Shown piece by piece: positions 9,611 to 17,612 of a stretch of 40,140 nucleotides of DNA; within the stretch, counting starts at the first letter, position 1; the number at the start of each line of letters is the position of its first letter. Where the stretch lies: NCBI GenBank assembly GCA_017475935.1, contig JAFVEP010000013.1, positions 1-40,140 of the forward strand, read 5' to 3'. A program made the translations under genes and the position numbers. The notes beneath the pieces are model-generated. The model did no database searches and was not told the DNA's origin. It saw nothing but the letters and a program-made list of their open reading frames with translations. Origin of the DNA: Alphaproteobacteria bacterium. GTDB taxonomy: Bacteria > Pseudomonadota > Alphaproteobacteria > RF32 > CAG-239.

Positions 9611-10309
9611 ATGAAAAATCTATTATTTATTGGTGCGCTTTGCGTGCTTGTTCTCTCCTCTTGCGGAAAAAAGCAGACCAAACAACCTCTTTTTGATGGT
9701 TACTCTTTGGTCGGCGTAGAGATGAAGGATGGCATGAAATACGGCATCCAAAAAGACGGCAAAGGACTGATTATGACGATTTATGATACAATCGTCTATG
9801 ACGAGCCTCTCGGTCTCTTTCTTTGTACGAGTGCTGGATCGGTTGATCCTATCAACAAAGATGGGCAGACCATGATGTACGGATCATTCACCAAAATTTA
9901 TAAAGAAGGTGAATGGATGCGCCTTGACGCTGAAAATGGATTCTATTTGATGGATCTCAAAAACAGAAAACGCAGCGTCGGCAAAATATCCGATTATGGC
10001 GTGGACGGAGAGTTTGTCTTTACGTCCGCAGATAGTCTCTGGGGTGTGGTTCGCAAAGAAAGATTCTTACGCATCACTGACATTGAATACAGGAAAGTAT
10101 ATATTGTCAATCCCCATGAAATTCAAGATGGTTCGAAGATCAAACAAGATTTTTCCATCTTTGCCTTAAAGAAGAACGGCGAATGGAAAATGTTTGATTC
10201 TAATGAAGACCCCTTCAAAATATCATCGGCTGAAATACAGAAAATGGTCAAAAAGGCCAATCCAGACAAGCCCTATGGTGTCTTGAAGATTGACGGACTG
10301 AAATGGTGA
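9611..10309 (+). CDS. Putative lipoprotein with WG-repeat-like segments
   Basis: From ATG 9611 the product is 232 residues: a short lipoprotein signal MKNLLFIGALCVLVLSSC with lipobox LSSC (Cys18), then G-x-K-Y-G-x-x-K-D-G-K and YDTIVYDEPLGLFLCTS-type strands that resemble the WG-repeat (beta-propeller-like) fold. KKNGEWKMFD is a later unit. An in-frame ATG at 9587 would add eight residues before the signal; neither start has a Shine-Dalgarno sequence. Function unknown. The style (SCGKK lipobox, SD-less start) resembles Bacteroidota lipoproteins and hints at transfer, but the promoter is sigma-70-like. The gene stands alone between a promoter and a strong terminator. Confidence 0.75.
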   Translation: MKNLLFIGALCVLVLSSCGKKQTKQPLFDGYSLVGVEMKDGMKYGIQKDGKGLIMTIYDTIVYDEPLGLFLCTSAGSVDPINKDGQTMMYGSFTKIYKEGEWMRLDAENGFYLMDLKNRKRSVGKISDYGVDGEFVFTSADSLWGVVRKERFLRITDIEYRKVYIVNPHEIQDGSKIKQDFSIFALKKNGEWKMFDSNEDPFKISSAEIQKMVKKANPDKPYGVLKIDGLKW

Positions 10310-10310
10310 T

Positions 10311-10348
10311 AAAAAGAAAGGTGTTCTGCTTGAACACCTTTCTTTTTT
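10311..10348. terminator. Strong bidirectional terminator
   Basis: Long A/T-extended stem AAAGAAAGGTGTTC / GAACACCTTTCTTT with loop TGCTT, ending in TTTTTT. It separates the convergent lipoprotein gene (+) and the 81-residue protein gene (-). Confidence 0.9.
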
Positions 10349-10592
10349 ATTCATCGATAATCTGTTTAAATACGTCTTCTCCGTTATCAAGTGCCTGATC
10401 TACATTATTATCAAATTTCGCCATCGTGCTCTGGTATGTACTCTGCACCATTTTTTCGGTCATCTGCGTTAATTGATCAGACATACTTTTAATCTTATCC
10501 ATTGGCTGAATTTTTCCGGTATAAATACTATCTATAAACTGATAGATAGCCACAAATAGAACGAAATAAAAAACATATTTCAACAATTTCAT
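10347..10592 (-). CDS. Small membrane-anchored or exported protein, unknown function
   Basis: 81 residues from ATG 10592 with GAAGGAG upstream. One hydrophobic segment (residues about 4-21, YVFYFVLFVAIYQFI) is followed by a polar, helix-prone tail rich in Met, Gln and Asp (DQLTQMTEKMVQSTYQS...). It could be a single-pass inner-membrane protein with a periplasmic helical tail. No family recognised. The good ribosome site and the terminator overlapping its stop support a real gene. Confidence 0.65.
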   Translation of the reverse strand: MKLLKYVFYFVLFVAIYQFIDSIYTGKIQPMDKIKSMSDQLTQMTEKMVQSTYQSTMAKFDNNVDQALDNGEDVFKQIIDE

Positions 10593-10857
10593 CTTTTTCT
10601 CCTTCAGACGGGAAATAAGCCTTCAAAATTACTTTTTCAATCAAAACTTATGTCTAATTTTGCCACAGCCCCTAAAAATAATCGCGATAAAAAAAGAGAA
10701 TGTAATCACGCTACCGATCAAAAATCTATATCACTGATCGTTTCATCACCGATCAAATGCACAACAGCGTTGTTCTCAGCTTTGATGTTCAAGGCTGTGA
10801 CTATCTATCCTTTGTGATGTAAAATATGTCTTTTTAAGCCGAAAATTTAACTATTAG
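10593..10857. other. Intergenic stretch without a convincing gene
   Basis: This region separates the 81-residue protein gene from tRNA-Ala. It has a repeated word (acCGATCAaa / tGATCg / acCGATCAaa at about 10713-10755). A 28-codon minus-strand open stretch (10718-10801) reads LNIKAENNAVVHLIGDETIS without a start codon or ribosome site, and could be a gene scrap. Nothing else is supported. Confidence 0.5.
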
Positions 10858-10885
10858 AAAAAGCCTTGATTTCTCAAGGCTTTTT
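10858..10885 (-). terminator. Terminator of the tRNA-Ala gene
   Basis: Perfect stem AAAAAGCCTTGA / TCAAGGCTTTTT with loop TTTC, immediately after the tRNA 3' end on the minus strand. Confidence 0.9.
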
Positions 10886-10887
10886 AA

Positions 10888-10963
<76 letters not shown>

Positions 10964-10980
10964 GACGCATACTACCTCAC

Positions 10981-11009
10981 GTTCTAACAAACTTTTTTTT
11001 AAATGTAAA
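10981..11009 (-). promoter_or_regulatory. Promoter of tRNA-Ala
   Basis: On the minus strand TTTACA (11004-11009), 17-base spacer, TAGAAC (10981-10986). The start would fall about 10 bases before the tRNA. Confidence 0.6.
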
Positions 11010-11021
11010 GCATTTTTCTTC

Positions 11022-11366
11022 TTATTCCATTAAAAAAATGAAGGAGTGATAACGATGTGCATAAGCATCATAATATTGATCAACAACCTCTTTCATAATC
11101 GGTGTATCGTAGTGTTCAATCAGACCTTGATCCGGCGTAACGGATAATATTTCCTTCTCCGCGTCATAGTCTAAATTCAAGCCGATCAACGGCATCTTAA
11201 ACGCCGCATCTGTCATCGCCGTATAATGTTCATGAGATATATGAAACCGAGCGTTTTGATCATGACCTGCTGTTTTGAAAAAGTGCGCCATCGTCATAAT
11301 CCGCACATATTCCTGCAATAGAATTGATGAAAAAACTTTTAATTCACCTTCCGCCTTTTCCATCAT
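11022..11366 (-). CDS. Conserved-looking hypothetical protein, 114 aa
   Basis: Starts at the first of two ATGs (11366) behind AAAGGAG. No signal peptide or membrane segment, so probably cytoplasmic. It is rich in His and Tyr (HISHEHYTAMTDAAF, YYDAYAHRYHSF); the HxxxH spacings do not form a metal motif I recognise. Residues 75-100 (YDAEKEILSVTPDQGLIEHYD) look like two beta strands. It has its own promoter divergent from the SIMPL gene. Function unknown. Confidence 0.7.
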   Translation of the reverse strand: MMEKAEGELKVFSSILLQEYVRIMTMAHFFKTAGHDQNARFHISHEHYTAMTDAAFKMPLIGLNLDYDAEKEILSVTPDQGLIEHYDTPIMKEVVDQYYDAYAHRYHSFIFLME

Positions 11367-11396
11367 AAACTCCTTTACTTTTCATTTTGAGTGTAA

Positions 11397-11425
11397 TATA
11401 TACCAATTATATGAGTGATTGTCAA
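11397..11425 (-). promoter_or_regulatory. Promoter of the 114-aa protein gene
   Basis: On the minus strand TTGACA (11420-11425), 17-base spacer, TATATA (11397-11402). It lies in an 85-base divergent region shared with the SIMPL gene, whose own promoter must overlap it. Confidence 0.65.
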
Positions 11426-11451
11426 TCTGCATATTATTGAAAGGATTTACC

Positions 11452-12168
11452 ATGGAAAATCAACATAAAATTCTGGCATCGGTTATTTTGGCCTCGGGAT
11501 TGGCTTGTGCCGGCTTTTTTCCGGGATATTACTATTATAAAACACACTATAATTCACGCGTTGTCACAGTCAAAGGTCTGGCGGAACAAGATGTTACGGC
11601 GGATATGGGAATATGGAATATTCAATTTACGGTTAACGGCAACAATTTGTCGGAAGTGCAAAGACAAATTGAAGATCAGGCAGCAATGGTTACGCAATTT
11701 TTGGAAAACAGAAAATTTACAAAAGATGAAATTTCTGTGGACCGAATCGAAACAAATGATCTGATGGCCAACCCATATAGAGACACCAATTCTGCAGAGG
11801 CTTCACGCTTTATCCTGACGCAAAATATCACGGTTCGTTCGACTAAAGTATCGCAAATAGCCGAAGCAATGTCACAGACAAATGAGCTTATCGGTAAAGG
11901 GATTATTTTCAGTTCGCAAAACGCCTCGTACTTTTTCACCAAATTAAATGAGGTTAAACCGGCGCTGTTGAAAAAATCAACACAAAATGCCAATGCCGCG
12001 GCTATTGAGTTTGCCGAAAACAGTCACAGCAAGGTCGGCAAAATTTATACAGCCAATCAAGGTGTAATTTCCATACAACCGCGTGATGATCCAAACGCTT
12101 CCGAAACATCACAAATTAATAAAAAAATACGTGTCGTTTCAACCATAACCTATTTATTGGAAGATTAG
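11452..12168 (+). CDS. SIMPL-domain (DUF541, YggE-like) protein
   Basis: ATG 11452 follows GAAAGGATTTACC and gives 238 residues. An N-terminal hydrophobic signal or anchor (about residues 8-28) precedes a SIMPL/DUF541 domain: RVVTVKGLAEQDVTADMGIWNIQFTV at its start, the central QNITVRSTKVSQIAEAMSQTNELI, and the C-terminal KKIRVVSTITYLLED strand. Members of the family (E. coli YggE, BP26 of Brucella) are periplasmic or membrane-anchored oligomers linked to stress tolerance, with no agreed biochemical role. The anchor has a G-x-x-x-G-like pattern but no lipobox. Start upstream at 11419 is less likely because the ribosome site fits 11452. Confidence 0.85.
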   Translation: MENQHKILASVILASGLACAGFFPGYYYYKTHYNSRVVTVKGLAEQDVTADMGIWNIQFTVNGNNLSEVQRQIEDQAAMVTQFLENRKFTKDEISVDRIETNDLMANPYRDTNSAEASRFILTQNITVRSTKVSQIAEAMSQTNELIGKGIIFSSQNASYFFTKLNEVKPALLKKSTQNANAAAIEFAENSHSKVGKIYTANQGVISIQPRDDPNASETSQINKKIRVVSTITYLLED

Positions 12169-12188
12169 AATACAAACATAAACCAAAT

Positions 12189-12222
12189 AAAAAGGAATGT
12201 ATTTCACAATACATTCCTTTTT
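12189..12222. terminator. Bidirectional terminator between convergent genes
   Basis: Perfect 15-base stem AAAAAGGAATGTATT / AATACATTCCTTTTT with loop TCAC. It serves the SIMPL gene (+) and the lipoprotein gene (-). Confidence 0.92.
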
Positions 12223-12223
12223 A

Positions 12224-13894
12224 TTATCCTCTGGTTCTTCCCTTTGTCTGTTTTACCTTGCGATTTTTTTTGCTTGTCTTCGATTTTGACGATGATGCCG
12301 GAAGATGTTTTTTCACTCTTGCCTGTGCCTGTTGATATTCTATTTGTGCTTGCGTATCACAATTTTTTAAGACATCAGGTATTTCATTGAATTTTCTAAT
12401 AAGCTGTAATATTTGCGCATGTTGCTCCGGTGTAGATGAGGTTATAATTGGTTCATAAAAATTAGGGATGTCAATATATTGAATATCGGAAACACGCTCT
12501 GCATTTTGAACTGGCTGTGCTATCATAACAGCACCCACTTGAGTGGAATTTTGCTTTAATGAGGCCAATTGATCCATTGCCATATTAATCTCAACCGGTA
12601 ATAAAAACTGATTTGAATTAATCAACCATGCTTTTTCTGAAACATTTATTTTGGTTTGAACAGGCACAATTTCAGCCGAAAAATTTTCGATTAATGAACT
12701 CAAATCAACGCCATTATGGAGATACATTTGCTTAACGTTTTGCGCATAAACTCTGGCATTTTCTTTATCTGTTTTTCGCGCATTAACAGAAAATTCACCG
12801 CAATATCTGTGCACAAAATTTTGATATACACTATCTCTCTTCACATCTTGAAAAATTTTCTGATAGCAAGAAGAAACAATATTCGGATTATTTTTCAAAT
12901 CCGTCTCACTCACACCATGAAGCATTAACTTCAATTTTGAAGAAATCAACAAATTTTGCAAAGCATCTTTTTGATCATCAAAAGCCACACCGGATAAATA
13001 TTTATAATTAGCGTTAACCATATCCAACATAGCTTGTCCACTGTTTCTGAAAGTTTCTATTTTTCCGATTTCATTAAACAAAGCCAACTGTTGCGCTTTC
13101 GGATCAATATCGGTTGTGATATATTGTGTAAAATCAACGCCGCCAATTGTATACATTTTTCGACGTAGCATTACATAGTTGGAATTTTTAGATTTTGAAA
13201 ATCCCTGACGACCTATAAATCTGGATAGCTGTCTTTGCAAAGAAGCTGCATAAGCTGGATAATAGAGATCCATCCACATTTTTTGCACACCATTTCCTAA
13301 CAAACTCCACTCTTTCTTTCTTGCCTGATCTGAATTATCAAGCGGATTAACCTCTCCTCGATCTATTGCTCTGAAATAAAATCCCATATATGTATTTTTA
13401 TATTTATCAATCACACTCTGTTTGTTTTGTGCTTCAATATATTCATATCTTGCCGTTAATATTGCAGCCAAATTAGCCGTTATCTCATCATGGCAGCAAA
13501 GTTTATAATATTCGTCAGGTTTCAATTTGTATTTTATTCTGTACTTAAGTAAAGCATTGTGATGATGCCACCATTCATGCACAAAATAAGGAAGCTGCAT
13601 GCGGAATGAATTATTTTTTTCCACATAATATCGTTTTACTTCGCCGGATAGGTATAAGAGCAAGGTTGATCCTGCCGTTGAAAGTGTATCGGTTCGATAA
13701 GGCATAGCATATGTCGGCGAAGACACTGTATCCGCACTTTCTGTGTTTGTCGGTTTTTCAACAATTTTTGCCGCCGGAGGCGTTTTATTTTCCTGCGTTT
13801 CTTGCCCGGTCTGATCACAACTGCCTACCGACAGCGAAGAACCGCCGATAGCCAGAACCATAAGGTAATTTTTAACTTTATTCCAAATACCCAT
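12224..13894 (-). CDS. Large lipoprotein with an HEWWH zinc-metalloprotease-like motif
   Basis: 556 residues from ATG 13894 behind AAGGAGA. The N-terminus is a signal sequence ending in a lipobox-like V-G-S-C (Cys26), then a Pro/Thr/Ser-rich linker to about residue 65. VHEWWHHHN (residues 105-113) matches the HExxH zinc motif. Twenty-seven residues after the second zinc His is CCHDEITANLAA (133-144), whose Glu137 is well placed as the third ligand of a gluzincin-type site. Long helices follow (residues 150-470) with scattered Cys, and a Lys/Arg-rich tail (SSSKSKTSKKNRKVKQTKGR) closes the protein. I do not recognise the family outside the motif. A membrane-tethered periplasmic or surface peptidase is an inference. 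It is transcribed alone. Confidence 0.75.
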   Translation of the reverse strand: MGIWNKVKNYLMVLAIGGSSLSVGSCDQTGQETQENKTPPAAKIVEKPTNTESADTVSSPTYAMPYRTDTLSTAGSTLLLYLSGEVKRYYVEKNNSFRMQLPYFVHEWWHHHNALLKYRIKYKLKPDEYYKLCCHDEITANLAAILTARYEYIEAQNKQSVIDKYKNTYMGFYFRAIDRGEVNPLDNSDQARKKEWSLLGNGVQKMWMDLYYPAYAASLQRQLSRFIGRQGFSKSKNSNYVMLRRKMYTIGGVDFTQYITTDIDPKAQQLALFNEIGKIETFRNSGQAMLDMVNANYKYLSGVAFDDQKDALQNLLISSKLKLMLHGVSETDLKNNPNIVSSCYQKIFQDVKRDSVYQNFVHRYCGEFSVNARKTDKENARVYAQNVKQMYLHNGVDLSSLIENFSAEIVPVQTKINVSEKAWLINSNQFLLPVEINMAMDQLASLKQNSTQVGAVMIAQPVQNAERVSDIQYIDIPNFYEPIITSSTPEQHAQILQLIRKFNEIPDVLKNCDTQAQIEYQQAQARVKKHLPASSSKSKTSKKNRKVKQTKGRTRG

Positions 13895-13912
13895 ACATCT
13901 TCTCCTTGTCTA

Positions 13913-13940
13913 ACTATATCATATTTTTCGTTTTTGTCAA
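13913..13940 (-). promoter_or_regulatory. Promoter of the HEWWH lipoprotein gene
   Basis: On the minus strand TTGACA (13935-13940), 16-base spacer, TATAGT (13913-13918). The AAGGAG ribosome site follows within about 10 bases. Confidence 0.7.
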
Positions 13941-13961
13941 ACATGATTCAGCAAATATTTC

Positions 13962-13990
13962 TTGTATTTGAAACAAAAAAACATTATGAT
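13962..13990 (+). promoter_or_regulatory. Promoter of the ABC exporter operon
   Basis: TTGTAT (13962-13967), 17-base spacer, TATGAT (13985-13990), divergent from the lipoprotein promoter. The start would be near 13997, giving a leader of about 15 bases. Confidence 0.55.
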
Positions 13991-14012
13991 TTGATGGCAT
14001 ATGGAGGACAAG

Positions 14013-14828
14013 ATGAAAAAATTTATATTGATTCTCGCGGTTTTTATAGCCGGTTTAGCTTACTTTTACATTAATTTTCCATTCAAAAAATCCGATCAGC
14101 TCGTCCTTTACGGAAACGTCGATATCCGTCAAGTCAATACGGCTTTCCGTGTCAGCGGACGATTGTTGAAAATGAATTTTGAAGAGGGTGATCCGGTTCA
14201 TCAAGGCGACATTCTGGCGACACTGGATCCGCAACCGCTCATTAATGCTAAAAATCAGGCTCAGGCAAAGGTTCTGCAAGCTGCAGCCGCCGCTGATAAT
14301 GCTGCCAGAACAAACAAACGAAAACAAAGCCTGTGTCAAACAAAAAATGCTTCTCAGCAAGATTGTGATACGGCGCAAGCTAATGAAGACATCGCCAAAG
14401 CTGATCTGGCTTATGCCCATGCCAGTCTTGATGTAGCGCAGACAGCCCTTGATGATACAACGCTTCAATCGCCGGCTGAGGGGGTTGTTCTCATTCGTAT
14501 CGCCGAACCGGGAACACTTTTATCCGCCGGTGTTCCGGTTTATACAATTTCTTTGAATAAAAAAATGTGGGTGCGTGCATATATCCAAGAAACCGATTTA
14601 GGAAAAGTCAAAATAGGTTCAGAAGTCATCATCAGTACCGATTCCGATCGCAAACAATACCACGGCCATATCGGTTTTATATCGCCGACGGCTGAATTTA
14701 CGCCGAAAAGCATCGAGACAAGCTCTTTGCGCACCGATCTTGTCTATCGCCTGCGCATCATCATTGATGATGCCGATGATTATCTGAAACAAGGCATGCC
14801 TGTCACCATTCAAGTGATGACCAAATGA
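14013..14828 (+). CDS. HlyD/YbhG-type periplasmic adaptor (membrane fusion protein)
   Basis: ATG 14013 is chosen because GGAGGA lies at 14003-14008; an ATG at 14001 would sit inside that site. The product (271 residues) has an N-terminal anchor (KFILILAVFIAGLAYFYINF), a lipoyl/barrel half-motif (YGNVDIRQVNTAFRVSGRLLKMNFEEGDPVHQGDILATLD), an alpha-helical hairpin (about residues 70-145, Ala/Gln-rich), the second lipoyl half (DDTTLQSPAEGVVLIRIAEPGTLLSAG) and a C-terminal beta barrel. Such adaptors couple inner-membrane ABC exporters to an outer-membrane duct. The next gene begins inside its stop region (ATGAG overlap), so they are translationally coupled. Confidence 0.9.
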   Translation: MKKFILILAVFIAGLAYFYINFPFKKSDQLVLYGNVDIRQVNTAFRVSGRLLKMNFEEGDPVHQGDILATLDPQPLINAKNQAQAKVLQAAAAADNAARTNKRKQSLCQTKNASQQDCDTAQANEDIAKADLAYAHASLDVAQTALDDTTLQSPAEGVVLIRIAEPGTLLSAGVPVYTISLNKKMWVRAYIQETDLGKVKIGSEVIISTDSDRKQYHGHIGFISPTAEFTPKSIETSSLRTDLVYRLRIIIDDADDYLKQGMPVTIQVMTK

Positions 14829-16513
14829 GTAATGTGATTGAAATATCTCACCTGATCAAAAAATTTTCCCGTCCGGAAATTTTGGCGCTTGATGATATTT
14901 CGCTTTCTCTGGAAAAAGGACGCGTCATCGGATTAATCGGTCCAGACGGTTCGGGAAAAACAACCTTGATACGTATAATGATCGGTCTATTAAAGCCATC
15001 ATCAGGAAAGATTTCGGTTTTGCAACTTTCTCCGGAGAAGCAAACAAAACTTTTGCATCAAAAAATCGGATATATGCCGCAAAAATTCGGTTTATATGAA
15101 GATTTGACAGTTCTGGAAAACATGAATTTATACGCGGATTTGCAAGGACTTTCCGAAGAATGTAAAAAAACACAGTTTGAAAAAATGCTCAAATTCACCG
15201 GCTTGGCTCCTTACGTGCATCGTTTAGCCGGCCGCCTGTCCGGCGGTATGAAACAAAAGCTCGGATTGGGATGTGCCTTATTCGGATCGCCGCAAGTACT
15301 GTTCTTAGATGAACCGAGTGTCGGCGTTGATCCGATTTCGCGGCGTGAACTTATGAAAATGATATACGACCTGAAAGCTGACGGAATAACCGTTATTTGG
15401 TCAACCTCATATTTGGATGAAGCCGAAAATTTTGATGATGTTATTCTCCTTAATGAGGGCAAAGTCATATTTTACGGCCATCCGCAAAAACTAACTTCTA
15501 TCGTCAAAAATCGTGTCTTTTTGACCGGTGATGCATCTAAATCACCACGCGCCGTTTTGCGTGAATTAATCAAATCAAACGCCCCGCTTTCTGATGGTGT
15601 TATCTCCGGAAAAAACGTCAGATTGGTCTTAAGAAAAAACCAACAAATACATGAAGTTAAATTATCACCGGCAAATCCGCGTTTTGAAGATGCGGTTATT
15701 GACATTCTGGGCGGAATGAACATGCAAGTCTCCGCCATCGCCGATCAAATTCAAACTGATTATAGCGGCGAATCGGTTATTTGTGCCGACAACCTGACGA
15801 AAAAATACGGTGATTTTACTGCCGCAAACCACATATCATTTAACATTAAAAAAGGTGAAATTTTTGGTCTGCTCGGACCGAACGGTGCCTGAAAATCAAC
15901 CACTTTCAAAATGCTTTGCGGATTGATCAAACCAACATCGGGAAAAGGCTTTATTCTTGATGCCGATATGATAAAAGATCCGGAAAAAGCACGTGCACAT
16001 ATCGGTTACATGGCGCAAAAATTTTCGCTTTTTTCAACATTATCCGTCCGTCAAAATCTCAATTTTTTTGCCGGCGTCTACGGATTAAAAGGATCTTATA
16101 AACAACAACGTATAGACCAAATGATCGAAGTTTTCGAACTTGCCAAACATCTCAATCAAGCAGCGGGCGATCTTCCTTTAGGATTCAAACAACGATTGGC
16201 CCTTTCCTGCGCTATTATGCACAATCCGGCAATTTTATTTTTAGATGAACCCACCAGCGGAGTCGATCCGCTGACGCGCCGTGAATTTTGGAATCACATC
16301 AACTCTATGGTGGATACGGGCGTCACTGTCATGGTGACCACGCATTTTATGGATGAAGCCGAATATTGTGACCGAATCGCACTGATATATGAAGGAAATG
16401 CTATTAAAATCGGCGCACCGGACGAACTTAAAACAGCCAATGAAACAATGGAAGATGCTTTCATCCGATTGATTGAACATTATGCACAGGAAAAAGTTCA
16501 TGAGGATCATTAA
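14825..16513 (+). pseudogene. YbhF-type double ATP-binding protein, interrupted by TGA in the second Walker A
   Basis: The frame encodes two fused ABC ATPase domains, as in E. coli YbhF (578 residues; here 562 codons plus the final stop). Domain 1 is intact: Walker A GPDGSGKTT (39-47), signature LSGGMKQKL, Walker B VLFLDEPSVGVDP. Domain 2 reads GLLGPNGA, then TGA at 15890-15892 (codon 356), then KSTTFKMLCGLIKPTSGKG in the same frame, degenerate signature LPLGFKQRLAL, and ILFLDEPTSGVDP. The TGA stands exactly where the P-loop glycine (GPNGA-G-KST) should be; GGA to TGA is a single change. A restart at ATG 15911 would lack the P-loop. The product may be a one-domain ATPase, or the base may be an assembly error. 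Downstream permeases are intact. Confidence 0.85.
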
Positions 16514-17612
16514 AGCACTTATCAAAAAAGAATTTTGGCAAATCGTCCGTGATCCGAGCAGTATTATGATTGCCGTCATTCTGCCGTTCATCTTAATTTC
16601 CATTTTTGCAACAGCGATCAATCTGGATAACAACTCGATTAAAACAGGCTTGGTGATTGAAGGAAATCGTCAGCAAATTAATGATATTATCGCCTCGTTC
16701 GACGGTACAAAATATTTGGATATTATTCGTTATAACAGCCGCAAAGAAGCTCAGAGAGATTTAATTAACGGCCATATCCGTGCGATGGTTGTTATTCCGA
16801 ACAATTTTGCACAAAGTTTCATGGCCGGACAATCCTCTCCCATTCAAGTGATCACAGATGCTTCCGATCCGAATATTGCCCTGTTTGCTTCCGCGTATAT
16901 ACAAGGCATTGTTGCAACGGCTCAAAAAATTTTGCTGGAAATTTATGGTTACAACAAAAATACCGGCATATCCATTGAACAAATTTCATGGTATAATCCC
17001 GAACTGAAAAGCCGCTATTTTATATTACCCAATTCAATTGCCATCATTATGACACTCATCGGCATGTTGCTCACGGCATTGGTTATTGCCCGTGAATGGG
17101 AAAGAGGAACCATGGAAGCGCTTCTCACCACTAAAGCTTCTAAATTTCAGATTCTGATTGCCAAATACTTTTCATATTATGTGTTGGCAATGATTTCCGT
17201 CGCATTCTGCACTTTTTTGAGTGTAATTGTTTTTGCCGTGCCGTTCAACGGATCTTTGGCTGTTTATTTTGTATCTTCGAGCCTGTTTTTATTCGTATCC
17301 ATCGGCATCGGCTTAACCATTTCAACGCTGACACGCAATCAATTCTTGGCTGCCGTGACCGCTGCCATGTTTGGTTTTTTGCCGGCTGTTGTTCTGTCCG
17401 GCGGCTTGTTTGAAATATCTTCCATGCCGAAAATAATCCGCATCTTTACCAATGTTATTCCGGCCACTCACTTTGTACCGGTGATTAAAAACTTATTCAT
17501 TGCCGGCAATATTTGGCCGATTATTTTCAGTGAAAGCCTCTACCTGCTGATTTACGGACTATTGGTGTTTGCGCTTTTATATCACCTTACCGAAGAAAGG
17601 TTGGAACGATGA
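16500..17612 (+). CDS. ABC-2 type permease, YbhS/YbhR-like
   Basis: ATG 16500 overlaps the ATPase 3' end by 14 bases and has AGGA at about 16488; an alternative in-frame ATG lies at 16473. The 370-residue product has one N-terminal transmembrane helix (about residues 21-42), a periplasmic loop of about 150 residues (ending near NPELKSRYFILPNSIAI), then five C-terminal helices with EWERGTMEALLTTKASKFQILIAKY, the typical ABC-2 permease coupling segment. It should dimerise with the next permease. The substrate is unknown; related E. coli YbhFSR has been linked to export of drugs and cations. Confidence 0.9.
   Translation: MRIIKALIKKEFWQIVRDPSSIMIAVILPFILISIFATAINLDNNSIKTGLVIEGNRQQINDIIASFDGTKYLDIIRYNSRKEAQRDLINGHIRAMVVIPNNFAQSFMAGQSSPIQVITDASDPNIALFASAYIQGIVATAQKILLEIYGYNKNTGISIEQISWYNPELKSRYFILPNSIAIIMTLIGMLLTALVIAREWERGTMEALLTTKASKFQILIAKYFSYYVLAMISVAFCTFLSVIVFAVPFNGSLAVYFVSSSLFLFVSIGIGLTISTLTRNQFLAAVTAAMFGFLPAVVLSGGLFEISSMPKIIRIFTNVIPATHFVPVIKNLFIAGNIWPIIFSESLYLLIYGLLVFALLYHLTEERLER

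Noticed and set aside
10718-10801. 28-codon minus-strand frame before tRNA-Ala
   Set aside because: The peptide LNIKAENNAVVHLIGDETIS looks protein-like but has no start codon beyond TTG, no ribosome site and no context.
15890-15892. UGA reassigned to glycine (code 25-like) or to another amino acid
   Set aside because: Other genes in the window, such as surA, kdsD and hflC, end at TGA directly before or overlapping the next gene, so TGA is a working stop. The other broken gene has TAA.
15890-15892. Selenocysteine at the TGA
   Set aside because: The position is a P-loop glycine, not a redox site, and no SECIS-like hairpin is evident after it.
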